DNA of 64,000 nt from Clostridia bacterium. GTDB lineage: Bacteria; Bacillota_A; Clostridia; UMGS1883. Shown here one piece after another: positions 34,957 to 43,285 of this stretch (its first letter is position 1; each line of letters begins with the position of its first letter). The translations under genes and the position numbers were made by a program. Location: positions 27,466 through 91,465 of the forward strand of contig JAFUJZ010000030.1 in assembly GCA_017467965.1 (NCBI GenBank), given 5' to 3'. The notes beneath the pieces are model-generated. The model saw only the letters and a list, made by a program, of their open reading frames with translations, was not told where the DNA came from and ran no database searches.

Positions 34957-34974
34957 AAAAAGGTGTGAAATGGT

Positions 34975-37326
34975 ATGGATATTTTAAACAACAAAGAGTT
35001 TGTGATACTGGACGGTGCTATGGGTACACAGCTTCAGGCATCCGGACTTAAAATGGGCGAAAAACCCGAGATATACACATTTGAAAACGAAGACGCAGTG
35101 TTTGATGTTCACAGACGCTATATCGAAAGCGGCAGTGATATTATTTATGCAAACACTTTTGGTGCAAACCGTCTCAAAATGGCAGGAAGCGGCAAAACAG
35201 TTGATGAAATAATAAAAAAGAATGTTTCGGTTGCAAAGCGTGCCGCTGAGGGAAAAGCTTTGGTTGCACTTGATGTGGGCCCGATAGGTGAGATGCTTGA
35301 ACCGTCGGGTACATTTACCTTTGAAGAGGCATATGATGTTTTCCGCGAAGAAATGATTGCGGGAGAAATGTACGGTTGCGACCTTATTGTTATTGAAACA
35401 ATGACGGATCTGTATGAGATGCGTGCGGCTATCCTTGCGGCAAAAGAAAACACAAAGCTGCCTGTTATTGCGACAATGAGTTTTGAAAAAAACGGAAGAA
35501 CGTTTTCCGGCTGTACCCCCGAGTCTGCCGCAATAACTATAAGTGCACTCGGTGCTGATGCTGTTGGTATAAATTGCTCACTTGGCCCTGACGAGATTTA
35601 TCCCATTGCATGCCGTATGGCAGAATATACTGATTTGCCCCTTGTGATCAAGGCTAATGCAGGCTTGCCAGACCCCGAAAGTGGCAAATACAATATTACA
35701 CCTGATGAGTTTGCGAAAAGCCTTGAAAAATACGCTTCCATTGGCGTAAGATTTGTAGGTGGCTGCTGTGGCACAAATCCCGAATACATAAAGTGCGTAA
35801 AAGAGATTTTTGCTTCTAAAAAGCATCAAAAGCCTCAAAGGGAGGAAAAGAGTGTTATTTGCACACCTTCAAAGGCTGTTGTAATTGACAAAATTAAGGT
35901 TATAGGAGAAAGACTTAACCCTACAGGAAAAAAGGTTATGAGAGAAGCTCTCAAAGAAGGAAATATGGATTATATCCTTACAACTGCAGTAAGTCAGAGC
36001 GAGGCAGGATGCGATATATTGGACCTTAACGTAGGTGCACCGGGTGTTGACGAGGTTATTACTATGCCAAAATGTGTTAAAGCTGTGCAGAGTGTTACCT
36101 CTTTGCCTATCCAGATAGATTCTACAAATCCCGAAGCAATTGAAAAGGGTTTGAGGGTTTATAACGGCAAAGCTATTGTAAACTCGGTAAACGGTGAGGA
36201 AAAAAGCCTTAAGACTATTTTACCGATTGTTAAAAAGTATGGCGCATGTGTGGTAGGGCTTACCCTTGATGAAAACGGTATTCCCTCTACATGGCAGGAG
36301 AGGGTTAAGATTGCTCAAAGGATACTTGATGAGGCACTTTCCTACGGTATAAAAAAAGAGGACGTATTTATAGATACGCTTACAATGACGGTTTCCACAG
36401 AGCAGAAAAGCATGTACGAAACCTTGAAAGCTATGAAATATATCCGTGAGGAAATGGGTCTTAAGACCGTGCTTGGAGTATCGAATATTTCCTTTGGCTT
36501 GCCTCAGAGGCAAAAGATTAACAGTGCTTTTCTTACTCTTGCAATGGAATACGGACTTAGTATGCCTATCATAAATCCCAACGACGAGGTCATGATGGGG
36601 GCTGTGCTTTCATATATGGCACTTACGGGTATGGACGAAGGCTGTAATATTTATACCGAAAAGATGAGTGTAGCAACGGAAGGCTTTGTTAAAAAAGACG
36701 AAAAGATACAAACAGTTGAAGATGCGATACTCAAAGGCTTAAAGAGCGAAACAGCATTTTTGTGTGGTGAACTTTTGAAAGAAAAGGAAGAACTCAGAGT
36801 TGTAAATGAGCACCTTATTCCTGCCCTTGACGCTGCAGGTGAAAAATACGAAAAGGGTGTGTTTTTCCTGCCCCAGCTTTTGAACGCGGCCAATGCGGCA
36901 AAAGAGGCTTTTGAAGTTATAAAGCAGTCCATTGATAAAAAGGGCGGCAGAGATGTCAAGAAGGGCAAAATTATCCTTGCAACAGTTAAAGGTGATATTC
37001 ATGATATCGGAAAAAACATTGTAAAGGTGATACTTGAAAACTACGGATATGAGGTTATTGACCTTGGGCGTGATGTTGATGCGCAAAAGGTTGCAGACGA
37101 AGCAAAAAGGCTGGATGTAAAGCTTGTGGGGTTGTCGGCACTTATGACAACCACGTTAAAAAGCATGGAGGATACTATAAGACTTATCCGTCAGTCCGGG
37201 CACGATTGTAAAATAATGTGTGGCGGTGCTGTGCTCACAGAAAGCTATACAAAACAAATCGGTGCAGATTTTTATGCAAAGGATGCAAAACAGTCAGCTG
37301 ACATTGCAAAAAAGGTTTTGGGATAA
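34975..37326 (+). CDS. metH: Cobalamin-dependent methionine synthase, MetH type without reactivation domain
   Basis: The enzyme moves a methyl group from methyl-tetrahydrofolate via cobalamin to homocysteine. Its 783 residues hold a homocysteine S-methyltransferase domain (1-285) with zinc ligands Cys201, Cys264 and Cys265 (GGCCGTNP), a pterin-binding domain (about 305-565; GERLNPTGKKVMREA), and a cobalamin cap plus binding domain (about 580-783) with the cofactor His in DIHDIGKNI (673-681). The C-terminal activation domain of Escherichia coli MetH is absent, as in many Clostridia that use a separate activase; none is seen here. ATG 34975 follows AAGGTG. No S-box or T-box is visible upstream. 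Confidence 0.92.
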   Translation: MDILNNKEFVILDGAMGTQLQASGLKMGEKPEIYTFENEDAVFDVHRRYIESGSDIIYANTFGANRLKMAGSGKTVDEIIKKNVSVAKRAAEGKALVALDVGPIGEMLEPSGTFTFEEAYDVFREEMIAGEMYGCDLIVIETMTDLYEMRAAILAAKENTKLPVIATMSFEKNGRTFSGCTPESAAITISALGADAVGINCSLGPDEIYPIACRMAEYTDLPLVIKANAGLPDPESGKYNITPDEFAKSLEKYASIGVRFVGGCCGTNPEYIKCVKEIFASKKHQKPQREEKSVICTPSKAVVIDKIKVIGERLNPTGKKVMREALKEGNMDYILTTAVSQSEAGCDILDLNVGAPGVDEVITMPKCVKAVQSVTSLPIQIDSTNPEAIEKGLRVYNGKAIVNSVNGEEKSLKTILPIVKKYGACVVGLTLDENGIPSTWQERVKIAQRILDEALSYGIKKEDVFIDTLTMTVSTEQKSMYETLKAMKYIREEMGLKTVLGVSNISFGLPQRQKINSAFLTLAMEYGLSMPIINPNDEVMMGAVLSYMALTGMDEGCNIYTEKMSVATEGFVKKDEKIQTVEDAILKGLKSETAFLCGELLKEKEELRVVNEHLIPALDAAGEKYEKGVFFLPQLLNAANAAKEAFEVIKQSIDKKGGRDVKKGKIILATVKGDIHDIGKNIVKVILENYGYEVIDLGRDVDAQKVADEAKRLDVKLVGLSALMTTTLKSMEDTIRLIRQSGHDCKIMCGGAVLTESYTKQIGADFYAKDAKQSADIAKKVLG

Positions 37327-37360
37327 TTGAATTTTGGATGCCTTAAAAAGCTAAATTCAC

Positions 37361-37389
37361 TTGACGAAAGTGGAAAAAAGTATTATGAT
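37361..37389 (+). promoter_or_regulatory. Sigma-A promoter of solute-binding lipoprotein copy 2
   Basis: TTGACG (37361-37366) and TATGAT (37384-37389) are 17 bp apart, about 50 nt before the start codon, similar in position to the promoter of copy 1. Confidence 0.7.
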
Positions 37390-37439
37390 ATAATTATAAT
37401 GGTATATTGAAAAAAGTTGAATTTTTTGGAGGGAAGGTA

Positions 37440-39620
37440 ATGTCAAATATTTTTAAAAGATTAGTGGCTGGTTTGGCTGTTGTGGCTATGACTGTGCCTG
37501 TTTTCTCCGGATGTATGAAAAAAGAGGAGCAAACAACTGCCGTTGTTGATACAATTTATATCGGCACACACTATCAGGCAGAAGATGACCCCTACTGGGT
37601 AAACGAAATCACGGGCGAGCCTGTAATGAACCCTGACAGAATCAAGGCAGCTCAGGCGGCTCTTAAAACTGTTAAAGAAGAGCTTGGTGTTGATATTAAA
37701 TGGAAGCAGTGGCCTAACGGTGTAACACAGGATATTCTGCAGACTGTACTTGCAGGCGACCCTTATTGCCACATTGCTATTTTGTCAAATGGTTTCCAGG
37801 GCAGAGTAATGGTACAGAACGTACTTCAGCCTATTGACGAATACATGCACATCTTTACAGATGACCCGGATGCTACATGGATTGCATCAGGTAAAACTTT
37901 CGGAAAACATTACCTCTTTAACCGTGACCTTTTGTACATTACAGACTGGCCCATGGTTTATAATGCAACAATGCTTGAAGAAGTCCCCAGCCTTAAAGAA
38001 GCTGATGGTACAACCTTGTACCCTGTAGAGCTTTATGAGCGCGGCGAATGGACATGGAGCAAGTTTGAATGGTATCTCACACAGGTTAAGACCTACTATA
38101 CAGGTAAAAAGGCAGACTCCGGTAAGGAAATTGTTCCTTACGATGCAAGATACCAGTATACAGCAGTTCAGGCTATTCACTCTAACAACGCATATCTTTA
38201 CAATGGTGAAGGCATGGCGTTTGATACGCCCGAGGCAATTGAGGCATGTGAATATCTTGACAGACTTATGACAAACGGTCTTGTTAACTGCGTACAGTCC
38301 AAGTTTGGTACATCAAGAGATCCGGGTTACCTTCAGAGCGTTGACTGCTTTGCAAGAGGAGAAACAGTATTTACAAACTGTGCAAGATGGAAGATGAGCT
38401 CTTCCTCCGTAGCATTGGCAGAACGCGGAGAAAGTATGGGTATCATTTTCTTCCCCCGTCCCGATGATGTTGAGTACAAACCTTATAACAACGAAGTACA
38501 TAACGACCCCAACTATGGATATAAGATTGCTATCTCTTGTGCCGACAGTATGGGCTTGCTTCGTGGTCACAACAAGGAAGTAAGCGAGCTTGCACTTAAA
38601 GCATATAAGATGTACAAGGTTGAGTTCTACAAGAACTACGGCGGTGTTGATTCTATCGCAGATTACCGTGCAACAATGGAACCGACTGAAGCTATCAACT
38701 TTGGTGTCGATATTTTCCACCCTGAAATCGGTGATAAGAACCTTGAAATCTTTAAGCTCCTCGGCTCACTTTCTGAAAATGAATACGGCGAAGCTATGAA
38801 CATCCTTTGGGGATGGGGCGTTGACATTTTTGGTGCTTCCGTTTATGCAAACGACGGCTCTCCCAAGTATGCTATCAAGGTAAAGAGCAGCAAGGGCAAC
38901 ATAGAAAAGAGTATTAATACTATTGGCGAAGCGTTGAAGAGCGAAGGTGCGAAAGACTCTGTTGCACCCGGTATTTCACAGGTTAACTCAAACCAGCCTA
39001 TCGTATTTGAAAAGGGCACAAATCCCGATGAGATTGACTGGACCACAATATTCTCAGCCAGCGATAATGCTGACGGTAAGTACCTTATGAAGTGGGAAAA
39101 TGGCGAAATTCTTCTCAAGCCTAACCCCACAACTACCGATGATGAAGAGGGTAGCAGCAAGAAGAAAAAGTACGAATACACAAAAGACCTTATGAAGGTT
39201 GTTTGTGACGACATAATCGACGAAGAGACAGGCGAAGTTACAAAGAAGGGTGTTGACTTTAATACTGTTGGTACTTACGAAAACGGTATCCAGGTAATAG
39301 TTATTGACACTTATGGTAACAAGGCTGTGAAGAACTATACAGCGTATGTATACGATGCTGATAATACTGTTCCGCCTACATTGAAGATTAAAGAGTCTTA
39401 TAAGGCACTGGCAGTTGAAACCGATACATCGACGGTTGACTGGGCAGGTATATTTATTGAAGAGGCTGTAGACGTAAATGGTATCAACCTTAAGGCGTTT
39501 GTATCTGCTGATGTAACAGCACTTGACGTAACACAGGCAGGTAAATATCCTGTTACGGTTTATGTTGAAGACTTTGCAGGCAACAGAAGTGAACAGACAA
39601 TAGAAGTAACAGTAGAATAA
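37440..39620 (+). CDS. Extracellular solute-binding lipoprotein (copy 2) with tandem C-terminal modules
   Basis: This 726-residue lipoprotein is a clear paralogue of 8533-10551: same signal and lipobox (VFSGC), same opening (IYIGTHYQAEDDPYWVNEITG), same DIFHPEIGDKNLEI segment, and two C-terminal beta modules introduced by DEIDWTTIFSASDNADG (near 531) and STVDWAGIFIEEAVDVNG (near 664). The modules are separated by a longer charged insert (SSKKKKYEYTKDL) absent from copy 1. The first open codon is a TTG at 37407; ATG 37440 after GGAGGGAAGG is the real start. It has its own promoter and terminator and no permease nearby, so it may feed the permeases of the large operon or act as a sensor. Confidence 0.85.
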   Translation: MSNIFKRLVAGLAVVAMTVPVFSGCMKKEEQTTAVVDTIYIGTHYQAEDDPYWVNEITGEPVMNPDRIKAAQAALKTVKEELGVDIKWKQWPNGVTQDILQTVLAGDPYCHIAILSNGFQGRVMVQNVLQPIDEYMHIFTDDPDATWIASGKTFGKHYLFNRDLLYITDWPMVYNATMLEEVPSLKEADGTTLYPVELYERGEWTWSKFEWYLTQVKTYYTGKKADSGKEIVPYDARYQYTAVQAIHSNNAYLYNGEGMAFDTPEAIEACEYLDRLMTNGLVNCVQSKFGTSRDPGYLQSVDCFARGETVFTNCARWKMSSSSVALAERGESMGIIFFPRPDDVEYKPYNNEVHNDPNYGYKIAISCADSMGLLRGHNKEVSELALKAYKMYKVEFYKNYGGVDSIADYRATMEPTEAINFGVDIFHPEIGDKNLEIFKLLGSLSENEYGEAMNILWGWGVDIFGASVYANDGSPKYAIKVKSSKGNIEKSINTIGEALKSEGAKDSVAPGISQVNSNQPIVFEKGTNPDEIDWTTIFSASDNADGKYLMKWENGEILLKPNPTTTDDEEGSSKKKKYEYTKDLMKVVCDDIIDEETGEVTKKGVDFNTVGTYENGIQVIVIDTYGNKAVKNYTAYVYDADNTVPPTLKIKESYKALAVETDTSTVDWAGIFIEEAVDVNGINLKAFVSADVTALDVTQAGKYPVTVYVEDFAGNRSEQTIEVTVE

Positions 39621-39627
39621 AATATAG

Positions 39628-39666
39628 AAAGTCATCGCATTTTAGCGATGGCTTTCTTTTATTTTA
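39628..39666 (+). terminator. Rho-independent terminator after solute-binding copy 2
   Basis: AAAGTCATCGC pairs with GCGATGGCTTT (one G-T pair) across a 6-nt loop, followed by a T-rich tail. Confidence 0.8.
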
Positions 39667-39721
39667 TGCCTTTTTGCGGTCTGGGCAATTTTTCATCTCT
39701 TTATTTGTGAAAAATTTCAGA

Positions 39722-39775
39722 TTAACATTTTATAAACATTTTTGAAACCTTTTTCAAACAAGCTGTATGTAAAAT
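39722..39775 (+). promoter_or_regulatory. Stress-island promoter A with direct-repeat operator
   Basis: Two 11-bp units, TTAACATTTTA and TAAACATTTTT, stand head to tail at 39722-39743. A TTTTCAAACA block follows at 39751-39760, and TAAAAT (39770-39775) serves as -10. No good -35 exists, which fits an activator-dependent promoter. The layout matches the promoter at 48602-48655 base for base in spacing. An OmpR-type regulator, such as the one at 45991, typically binds such direct repeats. Confidence 0.6.
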
Positions 39776-39813
39776 AACGCTGTAAGATGAAAAAAGAAAG
39801 AGGCGATAATAAT

Positions 39814-40185
39814 ATGAATACCAATGAGCAGAAAATGATTGCAGAAAAAATCAGAGCACAATACGTGGAAAACAGAACAACACCTCTTGATGAATTACGC
39901 ACACTTGATAAAAACGTTAAAAAACCCGCAAATGTGTTCGGTTATATTTTTGGTGGTATAGCTGCGATTGTTATGGGCTGCGGCATGAGCCTTGTTATGA
40001 CAGATGTCGGCACATGGTTCAACCTCGGCAGTACACAGACAAATGTTATTGGCATAGTAACAGGCGTTATAGGAATGATAATGGCAATTGTAAATTATCC
40101 GTTGTATAAGAAAATTTTAGATGGTCGTAAAAAGAAATTTGCAAACAGAATTGTTGAATTAAGTAACAGTATAGCAGGTAAATAA
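39814..40185 (+). CDS. Small two-TM membrane protein (paralogue of 48686-49096)
   Basis: This 123-residue protein has a charged N-terminal helix with DELRTLDKNVKKPA, two membrane spans (about 45-67 and 77-98), and a basic helical tail. The first span carries IVMGCGMSLVMTDVGTW, nearly the same as in the paralogue at 48686 (LVMGIGMSMVMSDFGVW), and both continue with a VTGVIGMI/VGVIGII span ending YPLYK/YPVYK. I know no function. A start at 39787 is possible, but 39814 aligns with the paralogue and has AGAGGCGAT upstream. It is the first gene of the stress island, behind the direct-repeat promoter. Confidence 0.7.
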   Translation: MNTNEQKMIAEKIRAQYVENRTTPLDELRTLDKNVKKPANVFGYIFGGIAAIVMGCGMSLVMTDVGTWFNLGSTQTNVIGIVTGVIGMIMAIVNYPLYKKILDGRKKKFANRIVELSNSIAGK

Positions 40186-40202
40186 GAAAGGAGAAAAATA
40201 TT

Positions 40203-40466
40203 ATGAGTAAATTTGTTGAAGTTAATGAAAAGATTGCAGAAGGTGTTACAAAAGGCTATAAGAAAATTGAAGAAGGCGTAGTAGAGGGTTACAAAAAGAT
40301 TGAAGACGGCGTTGTAGGCGGCTACAAGAAAATTGAGGAAGGCGTTGTTGAAGGCTTCAATAAGGTAACCGATAAATGTGTTGAAAAGCTTTTTAGTAAA
40401 GAAGGCGAAACTGTAGAAGAGACAAAAGCTCGTTTGACTAAAGGCTTGGACAAAAAAGAAGACTAA
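40203..40466 (+). CDS. Small protein with 11-residue amphipathic repeats
   Basis: This 87-residue protein is dominated by four tandem 11-residue units: GYKKIEEGVVE, GYKKIEDGVVG, GYKKIEEGVVE, GFNKVTDKCVE. Such 11-mer repeats form long amphipathic 11/3 helices that lie on membranes, as in synucleins, apolipoproteins and perilipins; here the similarity is one of pattern, not proven descent. A charged tail (GETVEETKARLTKGLDKKED) follows. ATG 40203 comes after AAAGGAG. It lies 17 nt behind the two-TM protein and before another helical protein, in an operon likely controlled by an envelope-stress promoter. A membrane-binding role is inferred. Confidence 0.7.
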   Translation: MSKFVEVNEKIAEGVTKGYKKIEEGVVEGYKKIEDGVVGGYKKIEEGVVEGFNKVTDKCVEKLFSKEGETVEETKARLTKGLDKKED

Positions 40467-40489
40467 AAGGCTGATAGGGAGATGTAAAA

Positions 40490-40735
40490 ATGACAAATTT
40501 TTTTAAAAAGGCATTTGCCGATATGAAGGAAAGTGCAAAAGCACAGCATGAGGTTGACAAAGCTAATTTCGAAGCAGCAAAGGCTGAATCTAAAGCACAG
40601 TGGGAGGAAGCAAAGGCAATGCGAAATCCCGAAAAACTCAAAGCAATGATGCAAGAGGCGCGTGATGAGCAGATTGCTGCAGCTAAAGAAAGAACCGCAG
40701 CAGCAAAAAAGCGTATAGATGACGCAAAAAAATAA
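40490..40735 (+). CDS. Small highly helical charged protein
   Basis: This 81-residue protein consists almost wholly of Ala, Glu and Lys-rich helix (KANFEAAKAESKAQWEEAKAM, then EQIAAAKERTAAAKKRIDD). The N-terminus MTNFFKKAFADMK is a short amphipathic segment that could touch the membrane. It has no membrane span and I recognise no family. ATG 40490 follows AGGGAGATG. It is the last gene before a strong terminator, in the same transcript as the 11-mer repeat protein and the two-TM protein. The overall look recalls coiled-coil phage-shock-type proteins, without sequence proof. Confidence 0.65.
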   Translation: MTNFFKKAFADMKESAKAQHEVDKANFEAAKAESKAQWEEAKAMRNPEKLKAMMQEARDEQIAAAKERTAAAKKRIDDAKK

Positions 40736-40743
40736 AATATGTT

Positions 40744-40777
40744 AAAGCGAGGCAAACCGGAGTTTGCCTCGCTTTTG
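40744..40777 (+). terminator. Strong terminator between small stress genes and cls
   Basis: AAAGCGAGGCAAAC pairs perfectly with GTTTGCCTCGCTTT across a 4-nt loop and ends in TTTT. It lies 22 nt before the cardiolipin synthase start, so cls expression depends on read-through or on a promoter I cannot see. Confidence 0.85.
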
Positions 40778-40798
40778 CGGCTTCAAAGAGGCGATAGT

Positions 40799-42361
40799 GT
40801 GAAAAAGACGGTCAAATATTATATAAATGAAAAAACTGTTGAAAAAGAATACAATCATATACCTTTCAGATATATTCTTGCGGTGATAATTACAGCCTTG
40901 GAAGTTGTGACTATTGTGGGAATTGTTATAGCTCTTTGCTATTTTGTACCGTATTTTTATGTTTTGGCATGGATTACCCAGATAGCATGTATCATAAGGA
41001 TAATATCATCAGACGATAATCCGGATTATAAAATCCCATGGCTGTTATTTGTTATGATACTGCCTGTTGCAGGATTTATGCTGTATTTTATATTTTATTC
41101 AAGAGTTTTGAAACGAAAGTACGTCAAAAGGCTTAAAGCATTAAAAGAAGCGTCATATAAATTGGATGACGGCGTTTTATTTGAAAAATTAACCTTAGAA
41201 AACCCCGTTGCGGCATCTCAGGCAAAAATGTTGTGCAGTATATCGGAAGCGCACTTGTTCACAGATACAAAACAAATGTATTTTCCTCTTGGTGAAGACA
41301 TGTACCCGCGCCTGCTTGAAGATTTGAGGAATGCTGAAAAATTTATTTATATGGAATACTTCATTATTGAAGAAGGAAAGTTTTGGAATTCAATACTTAA
41401 TGTTCTCAAAGAAAAGGCTAAAGTGGGTGTAGAGGTAAAGGTTGTTTATGACGATATAGGCTGTATGGCAACTCTTGCGGGAGATTATCATAAAACATTA
41501 AGATCATACGGCATTGACACAGCGGTGTTCTCAAGACTTAAAGGACAGGCTGACGGTGAGTTTAACAATCGAAGTCACAGAAAAATTGCTGTTATTGACG
41601 GCAAGGTTGGCTATACGGGCGGCATCAATATTGCGGACGAATATATCAATGAAATCGTAAAATACGGTCATTGGAAGGATACGGCTATTCGCCTTGAGGG
41701 CGAAGCTGTATGGGAGCTGACAAGACTTTTTCTTGTAGATTTTGGTATCAATGTCAAAAAAATGCCAAGTATAAGGAATGACCTGTTCCCAATGCAGGAA
41801 ATTTGCGAAAAGGGATACCTTGTACCCTTCGGTGACGGACCTAATCCAATTTATAAGCGGAGAGTGGGCAAAAGCGTAATTCAAAATATGGTAAACTCTG
41901 CTACGAGATATGTATATATGACAACACCGTATCTGATTATTGACAATGACCTTTGTCAAAGCATTGAAAACGCGGCACTCAGAGGGGTAGATGTAAGAAT
42001 TATTGTACCGCATATACCCGATAAAAAGCTGGTGTTTGGTATGACAAGAAGCTTTTATCCGAGGCTCATGTCGGCAGGGGTCAGAATATATGAATATAAG
42101 CCCGGCTTTATACACGCAAAAAGCTATATTGCAGATGATGAATATGCAATGATAGGTACAATAAACCTTGATTACAGAAGTCTGGTACACCATTTTGAAA
42201 ATGGTGTATGGATGTATAAATGCGCTGTGATAAATGATTTGAAGGAAGATATAGACTTAACTATAGAAAAATCTGTAGAAGTAACAAACGATAATATAAA
42301 AACAAATTTAGTGCAAAGATTTATACGTGCAGTGGTAAGAATATTTGCACCAATGTTATAA
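40799..42361 (+). CDS. cls: Cardiolipin synthase (phospholipase D family)
   Basis: Cardiolipin synthase joins two phosphatidylglycerols at the membrane. The 520-residue protein has N-terminal spans (about 22-65 and 78-100, linked by SSDDNPDYKIPW, a family hallmark) and two HKD catalytic motifs: HRKIAVIDGKVGYTGG (His260) and HAKSYIADDEYAMIGTINLD (His439). Both are intact. The longest frame starts before a terminator at 40739; GTG 40799 after AGAGGCGAT is the believable start. It lies just ahead of the two ABC exporters, and altered cardiolipin content is a known route to resistance against membrane-active peptides, which fits the island. Confidence 0.92.
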   Translation: MKKTVKYYINEKTVEKEYNHIPFRYILAVIITALEVVTIVGIVIALCYFVPYFYVLAWITQIACIIRIISSDDNPDYKIPWLLFVMILPVAGFMLYFIFYSRVLKRKYVKRLKALKEASYKLDDGVLFEKLTLENPVAASQAKMLCSISEAHLFTDTKQMYFPLGEDMYPRLLEDLRNAEKFIYMEYFIIEEGKFWNSILNVLKEKAKVGVEVKVVYDDIGCMATLAGDYHKTLRSYGIDTAVFSRLKGQADGEFNNRSHRKIAVIDGKVGYTGGINIADEYINEIVKYGHWKDTAIRLEGEAVWELTRLFLVDFGINVKKMPSIRNDLFPMQEICEKGYLVPFGDGPNPIYKRRVGKSVIQNMVNSATRYVYMTTPYLIIDNDLCQSIENAALRGVDVRIIVPHIPDKKLVFGMTRSFYPRLMSAGVRIYEYKPGFIHAKSYIADDEYAMIGTINLDYRSLVHHFENGVWMYKCAVINDLKEDIDLTIEKSVEVTNDNIKTNLVQRFIRAVVRIFAPML

Positions 42362-42381
42362 AAGTGAAAAGGAGAAGTACA

Positions 42382-43284
42382 ATGAATGCTATTGAAATAC
42401 GTGGTCTATCAAAAAGCTTTCGCGGGATGTATGCAGTTGACCATTTGAACATGACGGTTCCTGTGGGGTCAATTTACGGTTTTATAGGCGAAAACGGAAG
42501 TGGCAAGTCGACGACAGAAAAACTTATCTGCGGGCATCTTGTTCCCGATGAAGGCACAATCAAACTGTTTGGAAAAGACTATACTGATGCAGGGATCAGA
42601 GTAAGAGTAGGCGCACTTATAGAAAATGCAGGATGTTTTCCCAATTCAAGCGTGTATCAGAATCTTCGTATGCAGACTATCAATCTTGGAATCAAAAATC
42701 CTGATGAGGAAATCAGCCGCGTACTTAAAATTGTAAGAATGGAAGATTCGGCTAACATCAAATTCAAGAGCTGTTCACTTGGTATGAAACAGCGAATCGG
42801 TATTGCAATGGCACTTTTAGGTGAACCTGCCTTGCTTATACTGGACGAGCCTATAAACGGACTTGATACTGACGGTATGAGAATAATGCGCGAAATTCTG
42901 GTAGATGTTACCCAAAACTACGGATGTACGGTACTTATTTCGTCTCATATTTTAGGCGAGCTTGAAAAAATAGCAACCCATTACGGCATTATCCGTCAGG
43001 GCAAGATGATTATGGAGCTGTCCGCAGAAGAAATGGACGGCAGAGCGCAGGTTTTTGTATCGCTTAAAACAAAGGATATGATTGGTGCAAAGAAGGTGCT
43101 TGAAGAAAAATTTGCAGATGTTCGTAAAGAGGATGAATACATCCGTGTGTACGATGTGGATGATACAGCCATTATTGTTGATTACTTGATGAAAAATGGT
43201 CACGTTGTAAGCGAAATCAAGAAGAACAAAATCGGTCTTGAGGAATATTATATCGAGCTGATGTGTGCAAAGGAGGAAAAGTAA
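42382..43284 (+). CDS. ABC exporter ATPase, BcrA/lantibiotic-immunity type (cassette 1)
   Basis: This 300-residue ATPase has Walker A GENGSGKSTTEK, signature SLGMKQRIGIAMALLG, Walker B LLILDEPINGLD and the His switch ISSHILGELEKIATHYG. The INGLDTDG phrase after Walker B and the C-terminal extension (about 215-300) are typical of BcrA/MutF-like ATPases in lantibiotic or bacitracin immunity. ATG 42382 follows AAAAGGAG; an earlier in-frame GTG overlaps that site. The permease gene starts 1 nt after the stop. A second, similar cassette follows at 44136. Confidence 0.9.
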   Translation: MNAIEIRGLSKSFRGMYAVDHLNMTVPVGSIYGFIGENGSGKSTTEKLICGHLVPDEGTIKLFGKDYTDAGIRVRVGALIENAGCFPNSSVYQNLRMQTINLGIKNPDEEISRVLKIVRMEDSANIKFKSCSLGMKQRIGIAMALLGEPALLILDEPINGLDTDGMRIMREILVDVTQNYGCTVLISSHILGELEKIATHYGIIRQGKMIMELSAEEMDGRAQVFVSLKTKDMIGAKKVLEEKFADVRKEDEYIRVYDVDDTAIIVDYLMKNGHVVSEIKKNKIGLEEYYIELMCAKEEK

Positions 43285-43285
43285 A

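Noticed and set aside
34893..34974. SAM riboswitch or T-box before the methionine synthase gene
   Set aside because: The 82-bp gap holds only a terminator-like hairpin of the preceding gene and a ribosome site; it is too short for either element.
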